Part shown: one piece after another, positions 17,501 to 23,355 of the stretch
Layout of the letters: each line of letters opens with the position of its first letter
Numbering within the stretch: the stretch's first letter is position 1
Assembly (NCBI GenBank): GCA_910588625.1
Contig: CAJUQN010000025.1
Coordinates: 1 to 28,292, forward strand
Direction: 5' to 3'
DNA: 28,292 bases
Source: an uncultured Oscillospiraceae bacterium
GTDB lineage: Bacteria > Bacillota > Clostridia > Oscillospirales > Oscillospiraceae
Program-made: the position numbers and the translations under genes
The notes under the pieces: model-generated
The model's input: the letters and a program-made list of their open reading frames with translations, nothing else
Databases searched by the model: none
Told to the model about the DNA's origin: nothing

Positions 17501-20500
17501 GATCCGGCCACCAACACCGTGACCTTGACCGGCGGGTGCAACACCGAGGGCTGCGGCTACAGCAAGGAGCTGGGCACCGTCAGCTTTACCTTTGAGAATC
17601 TGGTCTATGGAAACCCGAACGCCAAGGTGACATTTACGAATATTCCCGTGGACTATATCTTAATATGTCAATCTTTTCAGCGCGACGACGGCATAACGGA
17701 AGCATCATGGACACTGGCAGAGCTTTTTGGCAGTACAAAGGTGGCTGCGGGAAAGCACAAGATGGAGGTATCCTTCGCCAACGCAGCCAATATCTACTCG
17801 AATGTGTGCGAACTGGACTTCACGATTGACCCCGCCCCGCTGACGGCCTCCATTACCGGCACAGCCACCAAGCCCTATGACGGCACAACGGACGTTGCCT
17901 CCGATCAGCTGTCCATCACCCTGACGGGGGTTGTGGGCGGCGATACCGTGACCGCCACGGCCACCGGCTACGCCTACGACAACGCCAATGCGGGAGAGAA
18001 CAAGACCATTACCGCCAGCGGCATCACCCTCACCGGCGCGGACGCGGGGAACTATACATTGTCCAGCACCACCGCCACCACAACGGGGACGATTACGAAG
18101 TCTCAGCCCACCATTGCCTTTGTCGGCGGCTATAACCCCGGCAAGACCTATGACGGGCAGACGATCTCCAATCCTACGGCGGACGATCTGACCATCACCG
18201 GCGCGAATTTCAGCGATGTGACCTTTATATGGAGTGCCACGCCCAAGGATGCGGGGACCTACACCCTGACGGCCTCCATCCCGGTAACGGACAACACCAA
18301 GGCGGCGTCCACCACACTGCCCGTCACCATTAGCCCTGCGGCGCTCACCGTCACGCCGGACAGCAATCAGAAAAAAGAGTATGGCGCGCCTGACCCGGCG
18401 CTGACCTACAAAATCACCTCCGGGCAGTTGTACGGGAATGATGCCCTGACGGGTGCTCTTACCTATACCGGAACTGATGTGGGCGAGTACGAGATCACCC
18501 GGGGGACCCTCGCCGCCACAGGCAACTACACGCTGACCGTGGCCTCCGGCGTGAACTTCACCATCACCAAGCTCTCCCTGGAAAACGCCGTGGTCACGCT
18601 GGGTGCCGCCAGTTTTACTTACGACGGAACCGTCAAGCTCCCGGCTGTCACAGTGACAAAGAGCGGCTCCCCTGTTAATGCTGGCGAGTATGACATTTCC
18701 TACTCCAACAGCAACGGTGGAGCTGGTGACCACACCCACGCGGGCACCGTCACCGTGACCGTTACTGCCAAGAGCAGCGGCAATTACTCCGGCTCCAACA
18801 GCACGGCAGTTTTCACCATCGCGCCCAAGGAGCTGACCCCGGCCATCACGGGGACCACCACCAAGACCTATGACGGCACAACTTCTGCTCCTGCCGGTCT
18901 GTCCATTACATTGGACGGCAAGGTGGGCAGCGACGATGTGACCGCCACCGCCGCCAGTTACGCCTATGACAGCCCGAATGTGAAGGACGCCAAAAAGATT
19001 ACTGCCAGCGGCATCACCCTGGGCGGCGCAGCGAAGGACAATTACATTCTGAAATCGAACACCGCCGAGGTCGCCGGTACGATCATCAAAGATACCAGCG
19101 CCACGGCCCCCGCCGCTGGCGAGGGGTACACGCTGGACTATGCCCGGGAAACGATCAGCATAACTGACGGATATGAAGTCAGCACCGCCAACGACGGCTC
19201 CGGCTCCGCTGTCCCCAAAGGCAGTGTCTCGGCCCACCTGGGCAAGACCCTCTATATCCGGAAGGTGGAGGACGACAACCACGCCGCCTCCGGCTGGACA
19301 GCATTCACCCTGGCAGCCCGGCCCGATGCGCCCAGCCTGACCAAAACGGACGAAACGCTCAAGGGCCAGAAAAACGGAAGCCTCTCCGGCACGACCACCG
19401 CCATGGAGTACAGCGTTGACGGCGGCAAGACCTGGACCGCCTGCCCTGGAACGGCGCTGGGGGACCTTTCGGGCGGAACCACTGTCCAGGTGCGTGTGAA
19501 GACCACGGCAGCGGCCCCCTGCGGCGCCGCCAGCTCCCACACCATTGCCGAGGGCAAGCCCATCACCGTGGCCTTTGACAGCAAAGGCGGCAGCACCATT
19601 GAGGCGCGGCCCGGCCTGACCTATGGCGCTAAGGTGGAGAAACCCGCTGACCCGACCAAAGAAGATTATGAGTTCCAGGGCTGGTACAAGGAAACGGGCT
19701 GCACCACAGAATGGAATTTCGTCAGCGACACGCTTACCGCTGAAAACGTCACCCTCTACGCCAAGTGGAAGCAGGTCCGCTTCTCGGTGGGCGGCACCGT
19801 CAAGGCCAACGATGGGACCACTCCAATCAGCGGCGCTATTGTGACACTGATGAGGGGCAGCGACCAGATCGACCAGGGGACAACAACGGATGCTGGCGGG
19901 TTCACATTCACCAAACACGTTGCTGCCGGAGCTTACAATATCGTGACCACCTACACCACGGAGGAAAAAAATCAGCAAATCGCAACTACGCTGATCACGC
20001 TTTCGGACAGGGACATGACAGAGGTTGAGGTCAAGCTGCCCCCGGAAGGGGCCAACTCCCAGCTCACTGTGAGCAAGAACAGCGACACCCCCGCCGTGGT
20101 GGTGGGCGGTTTGGATGTTGAAGCCGCTGCGCTGAAAACTGGCGATGTCTCTACCGTTACCGTCAGCATGGAGGTTGAGGGCAAGAAGGAAACACAGGTA
20201 GAGACACACGTTGTGGAGGCTATCAAGGATGAGGTCAAACCCGAATCCAGCACAGACGCGCCCGTGGTGGAGTATCTGGACATTACTGTTACGAAACAGG
20301 TAGATTCCGGCTCTAAAGAGGTGGTAGAGCAGACCACCCAGGTTATAGAAATCGTGGTTCCGTTCAGCTTTAGCGGCAGAACCAATGTTGTTGTCGTGCG
20401 TTATCATGGTACAACCGCCCAAAAACTTACGAAGGCCGACACAAGAGCAGACGGAACCTATCGAACGGACGAGATCAACGGCTACATCTATATCTACACC

Positions 20501-21634
20501 AATCGATTCTCCACCTATGCCGTGGGCTATACCGCCCAATACACCATTACCTTTAATGCCAACGGCGGTACGGCCACGGAAACCACCAGTACCACCGGCT
20601 CTCAGGGCACCTTGTCTAGTCTGCCTACCAACCCCAGCCGGGATGGCTATACCTTCAAGGGGTGGTACACAGCGGCCAGCGGCGGCACTCAGGTCACAAC
20701 GTCCACTGTGTTCAAGGCAGATACCACCGTCTACGCCCAGTGGCAGCAAAACAGCAGCAGCGGCAACACCCCCACAGGCGGAGGTGGCGGTGGGGGCGGA
20801 TGGAGTGGCGTCACCACCTATGCCGTCACTGTCAGCAGCCCAGCCCACGGGAAGGTGACCGCCAGCCCCGTCAATGCCACGAGCGGAGGCACTGTCACGC
20901 TGACCGTGACCCCGGACAGCGGCTATGTCCTGAATGTCCTGACTGTCACCGACAGCCGGGGGGATCAGGTCAAGCTGACCGACAAGGGAAATGGGAAGTA
21001 CACCTTCACCATGCCTGACAGGGCAGTGACGGTGAAAGCCGTCTTTGCGCCCCTTCCGAACGGTACGCAAAAGCCCTGCGACGGCGGTTCGGACTGCCCC
21101 TCCCGTGGGTTTGCGGACCTGGGGAGCGTGGGTACATGGTATCATGAGGCCGTGGATTATGCCCTGCGCAACGGGCTGATGGGCGGCTATGGGGACGGCC
21201 TGTTTGGGCCGGACGATACCCTTTCCCGCGCCCAGCTTGCCCAGATCCTCCACAATAAAGAGGGCAGGCCCATCGTCAACTACCTCCTGCGCTTTGAAGA
21301 TGTCCCCACCGGGGCATGGTATACCGAGGCTGTCCGCTGGGCCGCGTCGGCGGGCATCGTGGACGGCTACGGCAACGGGCGGTTCGGCCCCGGCGACAAT
21401 ATCACACGGGAGCAGTTGGCCGTCATGCTGTGGCGGTACGCGGGGAGCCCCGCCGCCACCGATAAGGAGCTGCACTTTGCCGACGCATATCGGGCCAGCG
21501 ATTGGGCATTGGAGGCTCTGCGCTGGGCCACAGAAAAGAGCATTATCAACGGTAAGGGCAACGGCATTTTGGACCCCTCTGGGCAGGCCACTCGCGCGGA
21601 AACGGCGCAGATGCTCTACAATTTCCTGCGTTGA
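11513..21634 (+). CDS. Chimeric giant surface protein: SpaA-repeat part fused to SLH-anchored adhesin
   Basis: A 3373-codon open frame, ATG 11513 after ACAGGAGG. Residues 1-~60 have no signal peptide; 'HLWIYEWDKSQPW...MQRLLIAV' resembles the end of a thioester adhesin domain. From about 64 to 1225 come twelve SpaA/Cna-B repeats (each '..KxD..T..PLxGaxF', a 'xxExxaPxGY' glutamate, and an end 'xxFxN'), which form self-crosslinked isopeptide domains; a thirteenth stops mid-domain at 1261. Residue 1262 starts a full Sec signal peptide (MKRRIISIITALALCLSL...ALA). Then come a His/Cys-rich segment (1290-1375), BspA-type leucine-rich repeats (~1490-1655), a beta-helix of GG.VTI rungs (~1750-1920), YDG/MBG-type repeats (~2115-2520), two InlB B-type repeats (~2685-2753, ~3008-3078), a carboxypeptidase-regulatory-like domain (~2757-2843), a Gly-rich linker and three SLH domains (~3198-3373) that bind secondary cell-wall polymer. 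Two genes appear joined; the SpaA part as encoded cannot be exported normally. Confidence 0.8.
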   Translation: MNNSAYDYINTGVKLMLEHPEYYHNYHLWIYEWDKSQPWKLAGQSGVPMQRLLIAVPDPEQPDTGTVKLTVKKLEAGTNKPLPGVTFTIKNAEDPSKFSVTKDTGADGTITLTAEADRLTAGQYLITEDAVPEGYVAQTASQLVTVLPGGGANSEFTFYNEPDEPGGGDGSIRKVDSDNPTVGIAGAVIRITSVKLDDGGSFFGEYTTGDGGYIPKDKLDFSKLPTGAYLAEEITPPEGYILSSDVSKVKQPFVWDGKTDVSLVFENSSKVKVQLKKVDESNQPLPGAIFVVLRDGQVISTEETQEDGTITVSNVAEGYYEFREASAPAGFDCDRSPVGVHVEAKDLQGEQTIVVTKMNHHKRSLTIQKRDAESGDPIPGTSFHVRGVNLGYENDVVTGVDGKAVLEAMPSGCYEIEEVDVPKPYILDSNNRKTVWIDAEKDKDVVVDFVNSKLPGVRLLKLDRQTNKPIPNATFKIEEVDGGFTDQRQTDKDGMIFWENLRPGAYKVYEVEPAPNYVHDDTVHVVQLEPDHTTTIELTNILKPTLKVLKVDSVTHSPIANVKFQIWRGSDDTISGELNDLGVFQTNASGEIVLEHIDTGWYRIRELESAPGFTIKAPDTQDIYLKAGETHTVQFENVPKNAIAVEKYDSVTHQALPGCTFQLRYLDGASGTGGTVIGQKVTGKNGMAMWTGLNPGTYIIEEVDPADGYHIVKASETVYLADSGEQSVVTVRFNNSPDGSLLIRKVCATNPSVTLQNAEFKVTYSDGTLIGDSNGIFRSDENGEVRIDGLTPGKSVIVTEVRAPAGFLLDTQSQTIQVKEGRTVSVTMKNQPMGKLVIQKRDSQTNEVLPGAQFRVTTAAGCEVGLDGVIGTSSLTSNGIFTTDSQGEIRISNLAPGAYVINEIKAPDGGYVIDTPSTNVVIGQGGDTQTVVITNTKKGGLIVEKYDKITRQPLSGAQFKVMNANGELTPDNEGLTSSNGLYTTDQNGQIVLSKLLPGTYVVSEEKAPDNYRKDPTPQTVVVNAGDTQTVRFYDDPLCTLTILKRDSVTKKPLKGAEFLVRDSSGHVIGPNNGLYTTGTDGTVTVTGLAPNSTVVVSEKRAPTGYILDETPKNIVVRSGVANGLIFDNEPGTTLIIRKFIEGTENEPLSGVCFRVVDGSGAAVGPDDGRYYTDKAGEIVLEGIEPGTTVKVREIKTVEGFVLDGTPQDILIKGGEVQQLTFWNKRAGTLVIEKKDSLTGALISGAQFHLTYANGGYVDTDAMKRRIISIITALALCLSLCPTWALAEEADPSLCKHHPEHTEDCGYTAPTEGHDCGHEHTAACYTLGVLPDADGGDPYEIGGDTENLLDCHHSHDSACGYVQADPGTPCGYGCRICPVEELIAALPEKVTEENRADVEARLQEILALLEELPEEQQDLVDITPCLALQEQLDAAGAASPLAEGDGTAEHPWLCGAEGNNLTAVLSDDKVTLTISGTGAMADYFGNGAPWQTAYNTITKVELPEGLTTIGDFAFSNMAALRQITIPNTVTSIGNSAFLACNMNKVSIPEGVKTIGSYAFDNSSLESVVLPASVTQVGAYAFNSCKQLQTLTVQGETKLMMRAFNGCSKLNTITFSSKTPPSIFTEVFSGCSALATIKVPHGCEAAYQTALANSGISNLESIITAPEKHEWNDDGSCACGAQAVAVRSIFGNTTTTTFLENAEQLSDAFTQDAEGDVEVFLLKAVELSQPITIRGSGFGQFRLTGANWPITYIGNGAAIQIAGGNVTLSTCKIDGKQCCVAVSGGEVDISDSTFNAAGNEYEGGQGVYINGGNVTIATSTCSGMGGDSAAGVEIQGGAVTIAGGTFSGAGGVNAAGVKVGQNGKVTIQDGSFSGTDGYDASGLRVFGEADISGGVFTGSYYGVYNAGNTTISGGTFSSESHPLDTNGSFAEMLATGCAYYRDNKPIKVDNGLSPGTVTVRKCGHPGAEVADNGDGTHSVDCPYCGGSYSHDTVLKAEADPATNTVTLTGGCNTEGCGYSKELGTVSFTFENLVYGNPNAKVTFTNIPVDYILICQSFQRDDGITEASWTLAELFGSTKVAAGKHKMEVSFANAANIYSNVCELDFTIDPAPLTASITGTATKPYDGTTDVASDQLSITLTGVVGGDTVTATATGYAYDNANAGENKTITASGITLTGADAGNYTLSSTTATTTGTITKSQPTIAFVGGYNPGKTYDGQTISNPTADDLTITGANFSDVTFIWSATPKDAGTYTLTASIPVTDNTKAASTTLPVTISPAALTVTPDSNQKKEYGAPDPALTYKITSGQLYGNDALTGALTYTGTDVGEYEITRGTLAATGNYTLTVASGVNFTITKLSLENAVVTLGAASFTYDGTVKLPAVTVTKSGSPVNAGEYDISYSNSNGGAGDHTHAGTVTVTVTAKSSGNYSGSNSTAVFTIAPKELTPAITGTTTKTYDGTTSAPAGLSITLDGKVGSDDVTATAASYAYDSPNVKDAKKITASGITLGGAAKDNYILKSNTAEVAGTIIKDTSATAPAAGEGYTLDYARETISITDGYEVSTANDGSGSAVPKGSVSAHLGKTLYIRKVEDDNHAASGWTAFTLAARPDAPSLTKTDETLKGQKNGSLSGTTTAMEYSVDGGKTWTACPGTALGDLSGGTTVQVRVKTTAAAPCGAASSHTIAEGKPITVAFDSKGGSTIEARPGLTYGAKVEKPADPTKEDYEFQGWYKETGCTTEWNFVSDTLTAENVTLYAKWKQVRFSVGGTVKANDGTTPISGAIVTLMRGSDQIDQGTTTDAGGFTFTKHVAAGAYNIVTTYTTEEKNQQIATTLITLSDRDMTEVEVKLPPEGANSQLTVSKNSDTPAVVVGGLDVEAAALKTGDVSTVTVSMEVEGKKETQVETHVVEAIKDEVKPESSTDAPVVEYLDITVTKQVDSGSKEVVEQTTQVIEIVVPFSFSGRTNVVVVRYHGTTAQKLTKADTRADGTYRTDEINGYIYIYTNRFSTYAVGYTAQYTITFNANGGTATETTSTTGSQGTLSSLPTNPSRDGYTFKGWYTAASGGTQVTTSTVFKADTTVYAQWQQNSSSGNTPTGGGGGGGGWSGVTTYAVTVSSPAHGKVTASPVNATSGGTVTLTVTPDSGYVLNVLTVTDSRGDQVKLTDKGNGKYTFTMPDRAVTVKAVFAPLPNGTQKPCDGGSDCPSRGFADLGSVGTWYHEAVDYALRNGLMGGYGDGLFGPDDTLSRAQLAQILHNKEGRPIVNYLLRFEDVPTGAWYTEAVRWAASAGIVDGYGNGRFGPGDNITREQLAVMLWRYAGSPAATDKELHFADAYRASDWALEALRWATEKSIINGKGNGILDPSGQATRAETAQMLYNFLR
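15296..21634 (+). CDS. Embedded SLH adhesin gene with its own signal peptide (alternative start)
   Basis: ATG 15296 lies in frame inside the giant open frame and begins a textbook Gram-positive Sec signal peptide: KRR, a ~15-residue hydrophobic core, and a cleavage-like ALA-EE. Read from here the product is 2112 aa with domains in a normal order for an exported, SLH-anchored surface protein: signal, Cys/His-rich, leucine-rich, beta-helix, YDG and InlB-type repeats, three SLH domains at the very end. I believe this is the original gene. It now lacks a clear ribosome binding site (only a weak GGA a few bases upstream) and has no visible promoter, because upstream SpaA sequence has been fused to it. 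Whether it is still translated separately is unknown. Confidence 0.6.
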   Translation: MKRRIISIITALALCLSLCPTWALAEEADPSLCKHHPEHTEDCGYTAPTEGHDCGHEHTAACYTLGVLPDADGGDPYEIGGDTENLLDCHHSHDSACGYVQADPGTPCGYGCRICPVEELIAALPEKVTEENRADVEARLQEILALLEELPEEQQDLVDITPCLALQEQLDAAGAASPLAEGDGTAEHPWLCGAEGNNLTAVLSDDKVTLTISGTGAMADYFGNGAPWQTAYNTITKVELPEGLTTIGDFAFSNMAALRQITIPNTVTSIGNSAFLACNMNKVSIPEGVKTIGSYAFDNSSLESVVLPASVTQVGAYAFNSCKQLQTLTVQGETKLMMRAFNGCSKLNTITFSSKTPPSIFTEVFSGCSALATIKVPHGCEAAYQTALANSGISNLESIITAPEKHEWNDDGSCACGAQAVAVRSIFGNTTTTTFLENAEQLSDAFTQDAEGDVEVFLLKAVELSQPITIRGSGFGQFRLTGANWPITYIGNGAAIQIAGGNVTLSTCKIDGKQCCVAVSGGEVDISDSTFNAAGNEYEGGQGVYINGGNVTIATSTCSGMGGDSAAGVEIQGGAVTIAGGTFSGAGGVNAAGVKVGQNGKVTIQDGSFSGTDGYDASGLRVFGEADISGGVFTGSYYGVYNAGNTTISGGTFSSESHPLDTNGSFAEMLATGCAYYRDNKPIKVDNGLSPGTVTVRKCGHPGAEVADNGDGTHSVDCPYCGGSYSHDTVLKAEADPATNTVTLTGGCNTEGCGYSKELGTVSFTFENLVYGNPNAKVTFTNIPVDYILICQSFQRDDGITEASWTLAELFGSTKVAAGKHKMEVSFANAANIYSNVCELDFTIDPAPLTASITGTATKPYDGTTDVASDQLSITLTGVVGGDTVTATATGYAYDNANAGENKTITASGITLTGADAGNYTLSSTTATTTGTITKSQPTIAFVGGYNPGKTYDGQTISNPTADDLTITGANFSDVTFIWSATPKDAGTYTLTASIPVTDNTKAASTTLPVTISPAALTVTPDSNQKKEYGAPDPALTYKITSGQLYGNDALTGALTYTGTDVGEYEITRGTLAATGNYTLTVASGVNFTITKLSLENAVVTLGAASFTYDGTVKLPAVTVTKSGSPVNAGEYDISYSNSNGGAGDHTHAGTVTVTVTAKSSGNYSGSNSTAVFTIAPKELTPAITGTTTKTYDGTTSAPAGLSITLDGKVGSDDVTATAASYAYDSPNVKDAKKITASGITLGGAAKDNYILKSNTAEVAGTIIKDTSATAPAAGEGYTLDYARETISITDGYEVSTANDGSGSAVPKGSVSAHLGKTLYIRKVEDDNHAASGWTAFTLAARPDAPSLTKTDETLKGQKNGSLSGTTTAMEYSVDGGKTWTACPGTALGDLSGGTTVQVRVKTTAAAPCGAASSHTIAEGKPITVAFDSKGGSTIEARPGLTYGAKVEKPADPTKEDYEFQGWYKETGCTTEWNFVSDTLTAENVTLYAKWKQVRFSVGGTVKANDGTTPISGAIVTLMRGSDQIDQGTTTDAGGFTFTKHVAAGAYNIVTTYTTEEKNQQIATTLITLSDRDMTEVEVKLPPEGANSQLTVSKNSDTPAVVVGGLDVEAAALKTGDVSTVTVSMEVEGKKETQVETHVVEAIKDEVKPESSTDAPVVEYLDITVTKQVDSGSKEVVEQTTQVIEIVVPFSFSGRTNVVVVRYHGTTAQKLTKADTRADGTYRTDEINGYIYIYTNRFSTYAVGYTAQYTITFNANGGTATETTSTTGSQGTLSSLPTNPSRDGYTFKGWYTAASGGTQVTTSTVFKADTTVYAQWQQNSSSGNTPTGGGGGGGGWSGVTTYAVTVSSPAHGKVTASPVNATSGGTVTLTVTPDSGYVLNVLTVTDSRGDQVKLTDKGNGKYTFTMPDRAVTVKAVFAPLPNGTQKPCDGGSDCPSRGFADLGSVGTWYHEAVDYALRNGLMGGYGDGLFGPDDTLSRAQLAQILHNKEGRPIVNYLLRFEDVPTGAWYTEAVRWAASAGIVDGYGNGRFGPGDNITREQLAVMLWRYAGSPAATDKELHFADAYRASDWALEALRWATEKSIINGKGNGILDPSGQATRAETAQMLYNFLR

Positions 21635-21759
21635 CAGAAAGAAGTTGATATAAATCCTATATTTTCAGCTTAACCCCAGGTTGCGTTATGATTGATGACA
21701 GCCCTTCTGGAGATTTTTGTACCAAGTCAGCCGCTTTTCGTGATGCACCCTGTCGTTAA

Positions 21760-21957
21760 GTTGGATCGGTGGCGCGATCCAGCCGTAAGGCCACGGGTCG
21801 AGGCGATGTGCATCTCGCCTTGATTGAGTGCGGAGAGATAGAGAGTCCCTCGCCTCCACCGCTTGCCCAACACATCGTATGTGTTGCCGCTCTATTTAAA
21901 TTTATCCGCGGTCAGCGTAAACTTATTGGCTGTACCGCCGCCAGCGGGATTTTTTGA
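21760..21957 (+). ncRNA. Candidate structured RNA A, possibly with alternative folds
   Basis: No convincing gene lies between 21635 and 22235. This part holds a series of stems: 21763-21768/21775-21780 (6 bp), 21783-21786/21793-21796, 21801-21806/21815-21820, and 21868-21874/21880-21886. It ends in a short hairpin (21935-21938/21944-21947) followed by ATTTTTTG. Segment 21800-21806 can pair instead with 21850-21856 (7 bp), so two exclusive folds exist. It does not match any riboswitch I know. The RNA nature is inferred from structure only. Confidence 0.4.
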
Positions 21958-21991
21958 CGCCGCTGCACCCGACAAATCAACACTTTTTCTC

Positions 21992-22034
21992 AAAAAGAGG
22001 CCGCAAACACCGTGTGTGTTTGCGGCCTCTTTTT
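21992..22034. terminator. Strong bidirectional terminator
   Basis: A perfect 19-bp stem (21992-22010 with 22016-22034) around a 5-nt loop, with A5 on the left and T5 on the right. It ends transcription from the surface-protein and RNA A side and separates it from the sigma-like gene. Confidence 0.85.
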
Positions 22035-22177
22035 ATTCGACACGGTTCGACATTTTCCACCATCAATTTTTGGAGTCCTGCTGGGGAAAGCGTCTCTTTT
22101 TTTTACGGATAAGTTTCCATTTATATCCTGTTATAGCACATTTTGTAAGGCTCCGCATTCATTGCCGAGGGCCTCCG

Positions 22178-22219
22178 CTTCTGAAATCAGGGTTTTGCCC
22201 CTATCCCCAATTTCAGAAG
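22178..22219 (+). promoter_or_regulatory. Leader hairpin in front of the sigma-like gene
   Basis: CTTCTGAAAT (22178-22187) pairs perfectly with ATTTCAGAAG (22210-22219), with an inner GGG/CCC pairing. It ends 2 nt before ACAGGAGGAG, the ribosome binding site of the gene at 22236, and has no T tract. It may control access of ribosomes or mRNA stability. Confidence 0.5.
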
Positions 22220-22235
22220 AACAGGAGGAGTCCAC

Positions 22236-22703
22236 ATGGGCTTTAATTACGCCAAAGAAAAAACCCTCTTCGAAAAAGAGTGGAAAAAGCTGCGGAAGGA
22301 ATACGAAGCAGCTGGTATGTGCGCTGCCGATATTGAATCTGTACATGCCTTTGATTGGGAAGTCTTCCTTTCCCGCAGGACATATGAAAACCACACTCAG
22401 CCCCTTCCCGATGTGCATCTGAGCGGTGAAGACGTTCCGCTTCGGAGTGCCTTGTTTAAGAAATATTCTTCACTCTCTACATCGTTTGGCATCGAAGATT
22501 TTCATGGGCGATATGACTGGCTTGATTCTATCAGTGATATGGGTCTCTACAGAAAATTGACTGCTCTCTCTGCCAGGGATTTAGAACTGCTGACATTCAT
22601 TATTTTAGAGGGGCACGATCAATGTGACCTGGCGAAAAAATGGGGATGTACGCAATCAGCTATTTCTCAGCGATTCAAAAAAATAAAAAAATTTTTGAAA
22701 TGA
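22236..22703 (+). CDS. Small sigma-70-like transcription factor
   Basis: A 155-aa protein, ATG 22236 after AGGAGGAG. The last ~45 residues ('DLELLTFIILEGHDQCDLAKK', then 'WGCTQSAISQRFKKIKKFLK') form a region-4-like helix-turn-helix of the kind that contacts the -35 promoter element. The N-terminal ~70 residues ('YAKEKTLFEKEWKKLRKEYEA' with an F-D-W-E-V-F segment) are charged and helical. It lacks recognisable sigma region 2, so it may be a partial sigma or a regulator using only region 4. I recall close relatives in clostridial conjugative elements, annotated as sigma-70 family, where they presumably switch on element genes. Its coding region is noticeably more AT-rich than the cargo genes upstream. 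Confidence 0.75.
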   Translation: MGFNYAKEKTLFEKEWKKLRKEYEAAGMCAADIESVHAFDWEVFLSRRTYENHTQPLPDVHLSGEDVPLRSALFKKYSSLSTSFGIEDFHGRYDWLDSISDMGLYRKLTALSARDLELLTFIILEGHDQCDLAKKWGCTQSAISQRFKKIKKFLK

Positions 22704-22712
22704 GCTTATAAA

Positions 22713-22750
22713 AGAAGCCTTCTCGCTGCCTACACAGTGAGGGGGCTTCT
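22713..22750 (+). terminator. Terminator after the sigma-like gene
   Basis: A 16-bp stem with three G-U pairs (22713-22728 with 22735-22750) and a 6-nt loop begins 9 nt after the stop codon. The following tract, CCCCTTCTTCC, is pyrimidine-rich but poor in T, so termination may be incomplete and read through into RNA B. Confidence 0.55.
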
Positions 22751-22778
22751 CCCCTTCTTCCAATTCACCTTGAAAAAC

Positions 22779-23217
22779 ACCGGGTCCACCCGGTCACATC
22801 CGGCGACTGAAATACGTTCCCTGACGGCCCGCCAAAAGCGGAAAGCGACTCTGGAGGATGCGCCAAGACCCACCTGTGCGGGTTTCCCGCATAAAAGACG
22901 GCCAATGTAAGGTGGCGAGCGGTACCCATCCGTTCACAAAACAGCTCTAACAAGCTGTATCGCAACGATCCCGTCAGGCAATAATGATACTCCTGTCCAG
23001 CCATTTTCATGGGGGCAGCTCGGAGAGATCCTCGGAGGGGTGAGATTCCCGTGACGCACGTTCGGTGCGGTTTCAGTCTGTCGCCCGCCACCTGGGGAAG
23101 TAGTGTCGAATACAGGTGAACGAAAGGCAGTAAGACAACGTCTTTCGAGCGAAACCTTGATAATAGAAGCCACAGGGATCGTCCGATCCCACGCAAAATC
23201 GGACGGTCCCTGTTTTT
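22779..23217 (+). ncRNA. Candidate large structured RNA B (~440 nt)
   Basis: The 652-nt gap between genes holds dense nested structure. Main helices: 22779-22784/22789-22794 (6 bp); a long-range 8-bp helix 22820-22827/22971-22978 enclosing hairpins 22829-22832/22838-22841, 22870-22875/22910-22915 with 22877-22882/22886-22891 inside it, 22917-22922/22930-22935, 22941-22946/22953-22958 and 22959-22962/22966-22969; then 22993-22998/23013-23018 with inner 23001-23004/23009-23012; 23055-23059/23065-23069; 23078-23082/23126-23130 enclosing 23089-23094/23113-23118. A 15-bp terminator closes it. The open frames here lie on the other strand and lack ribosome sites. I do not recognise the family; no promoter is clear. 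It is placed between the sigma-like gene and the phosphoesterase gene. Confidence 0.6.
23173..23217 (+). terminator. Strong terminator ending RNA B
   Basis: A 15-bp stem with two G-U pairs (23173-23187 with 23198-23212), a 10-nt loop, then TTTTTG. It fixes the strand and 3' end of the structured RNA candidate. Confidence 0.8.
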
Positions 23218-23355
23218 GTGTTATCAAGCAGTCAGAGCATTGTGCAGGTTTGCCAATTCAAGACTCCGCTTTTCATGGAACATGATAGATGGCTTTCGAG
23301 CAGGTGCTGTGATATCCTCAATTCCGTAAAAAAGACTGAGCCAGGAGGAAACTAT

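Noticed and set aside
17705..21475. A 1256-codon open frame on the minus strand opposite the adhesin
   Set aside because: It is the antisense shadow of a GC-rich repetitive gene; the plus strand has a signal peptide and SLH domains, the minus strand has no recognisable domain.
21863..21990. A minus-strand stretch readable as '...GGGTANKFTLTADKFK' and a stop
   Set aside because: It looks protein-like but is very short, has no start or ribosome site and passes into the 19-bp terminator; possibly a relic, not supportable as a gene.
22779..23217. Group II intron or group I intron
   Set aside because: A GTGCG start-like string (22877) and a possible domain V-like hairpin exist, but no convincing catalytic AGC triad/domain V pair, no intron ORF and a terminator at the end.
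22765..23227. Minus-strand open frames of 97 and 144 codons in the RNA B region
   Set aside because: No ribosome sites, compositions dictated by the GC-rich helices, and the clear terminator points to a plus-strand RNA.
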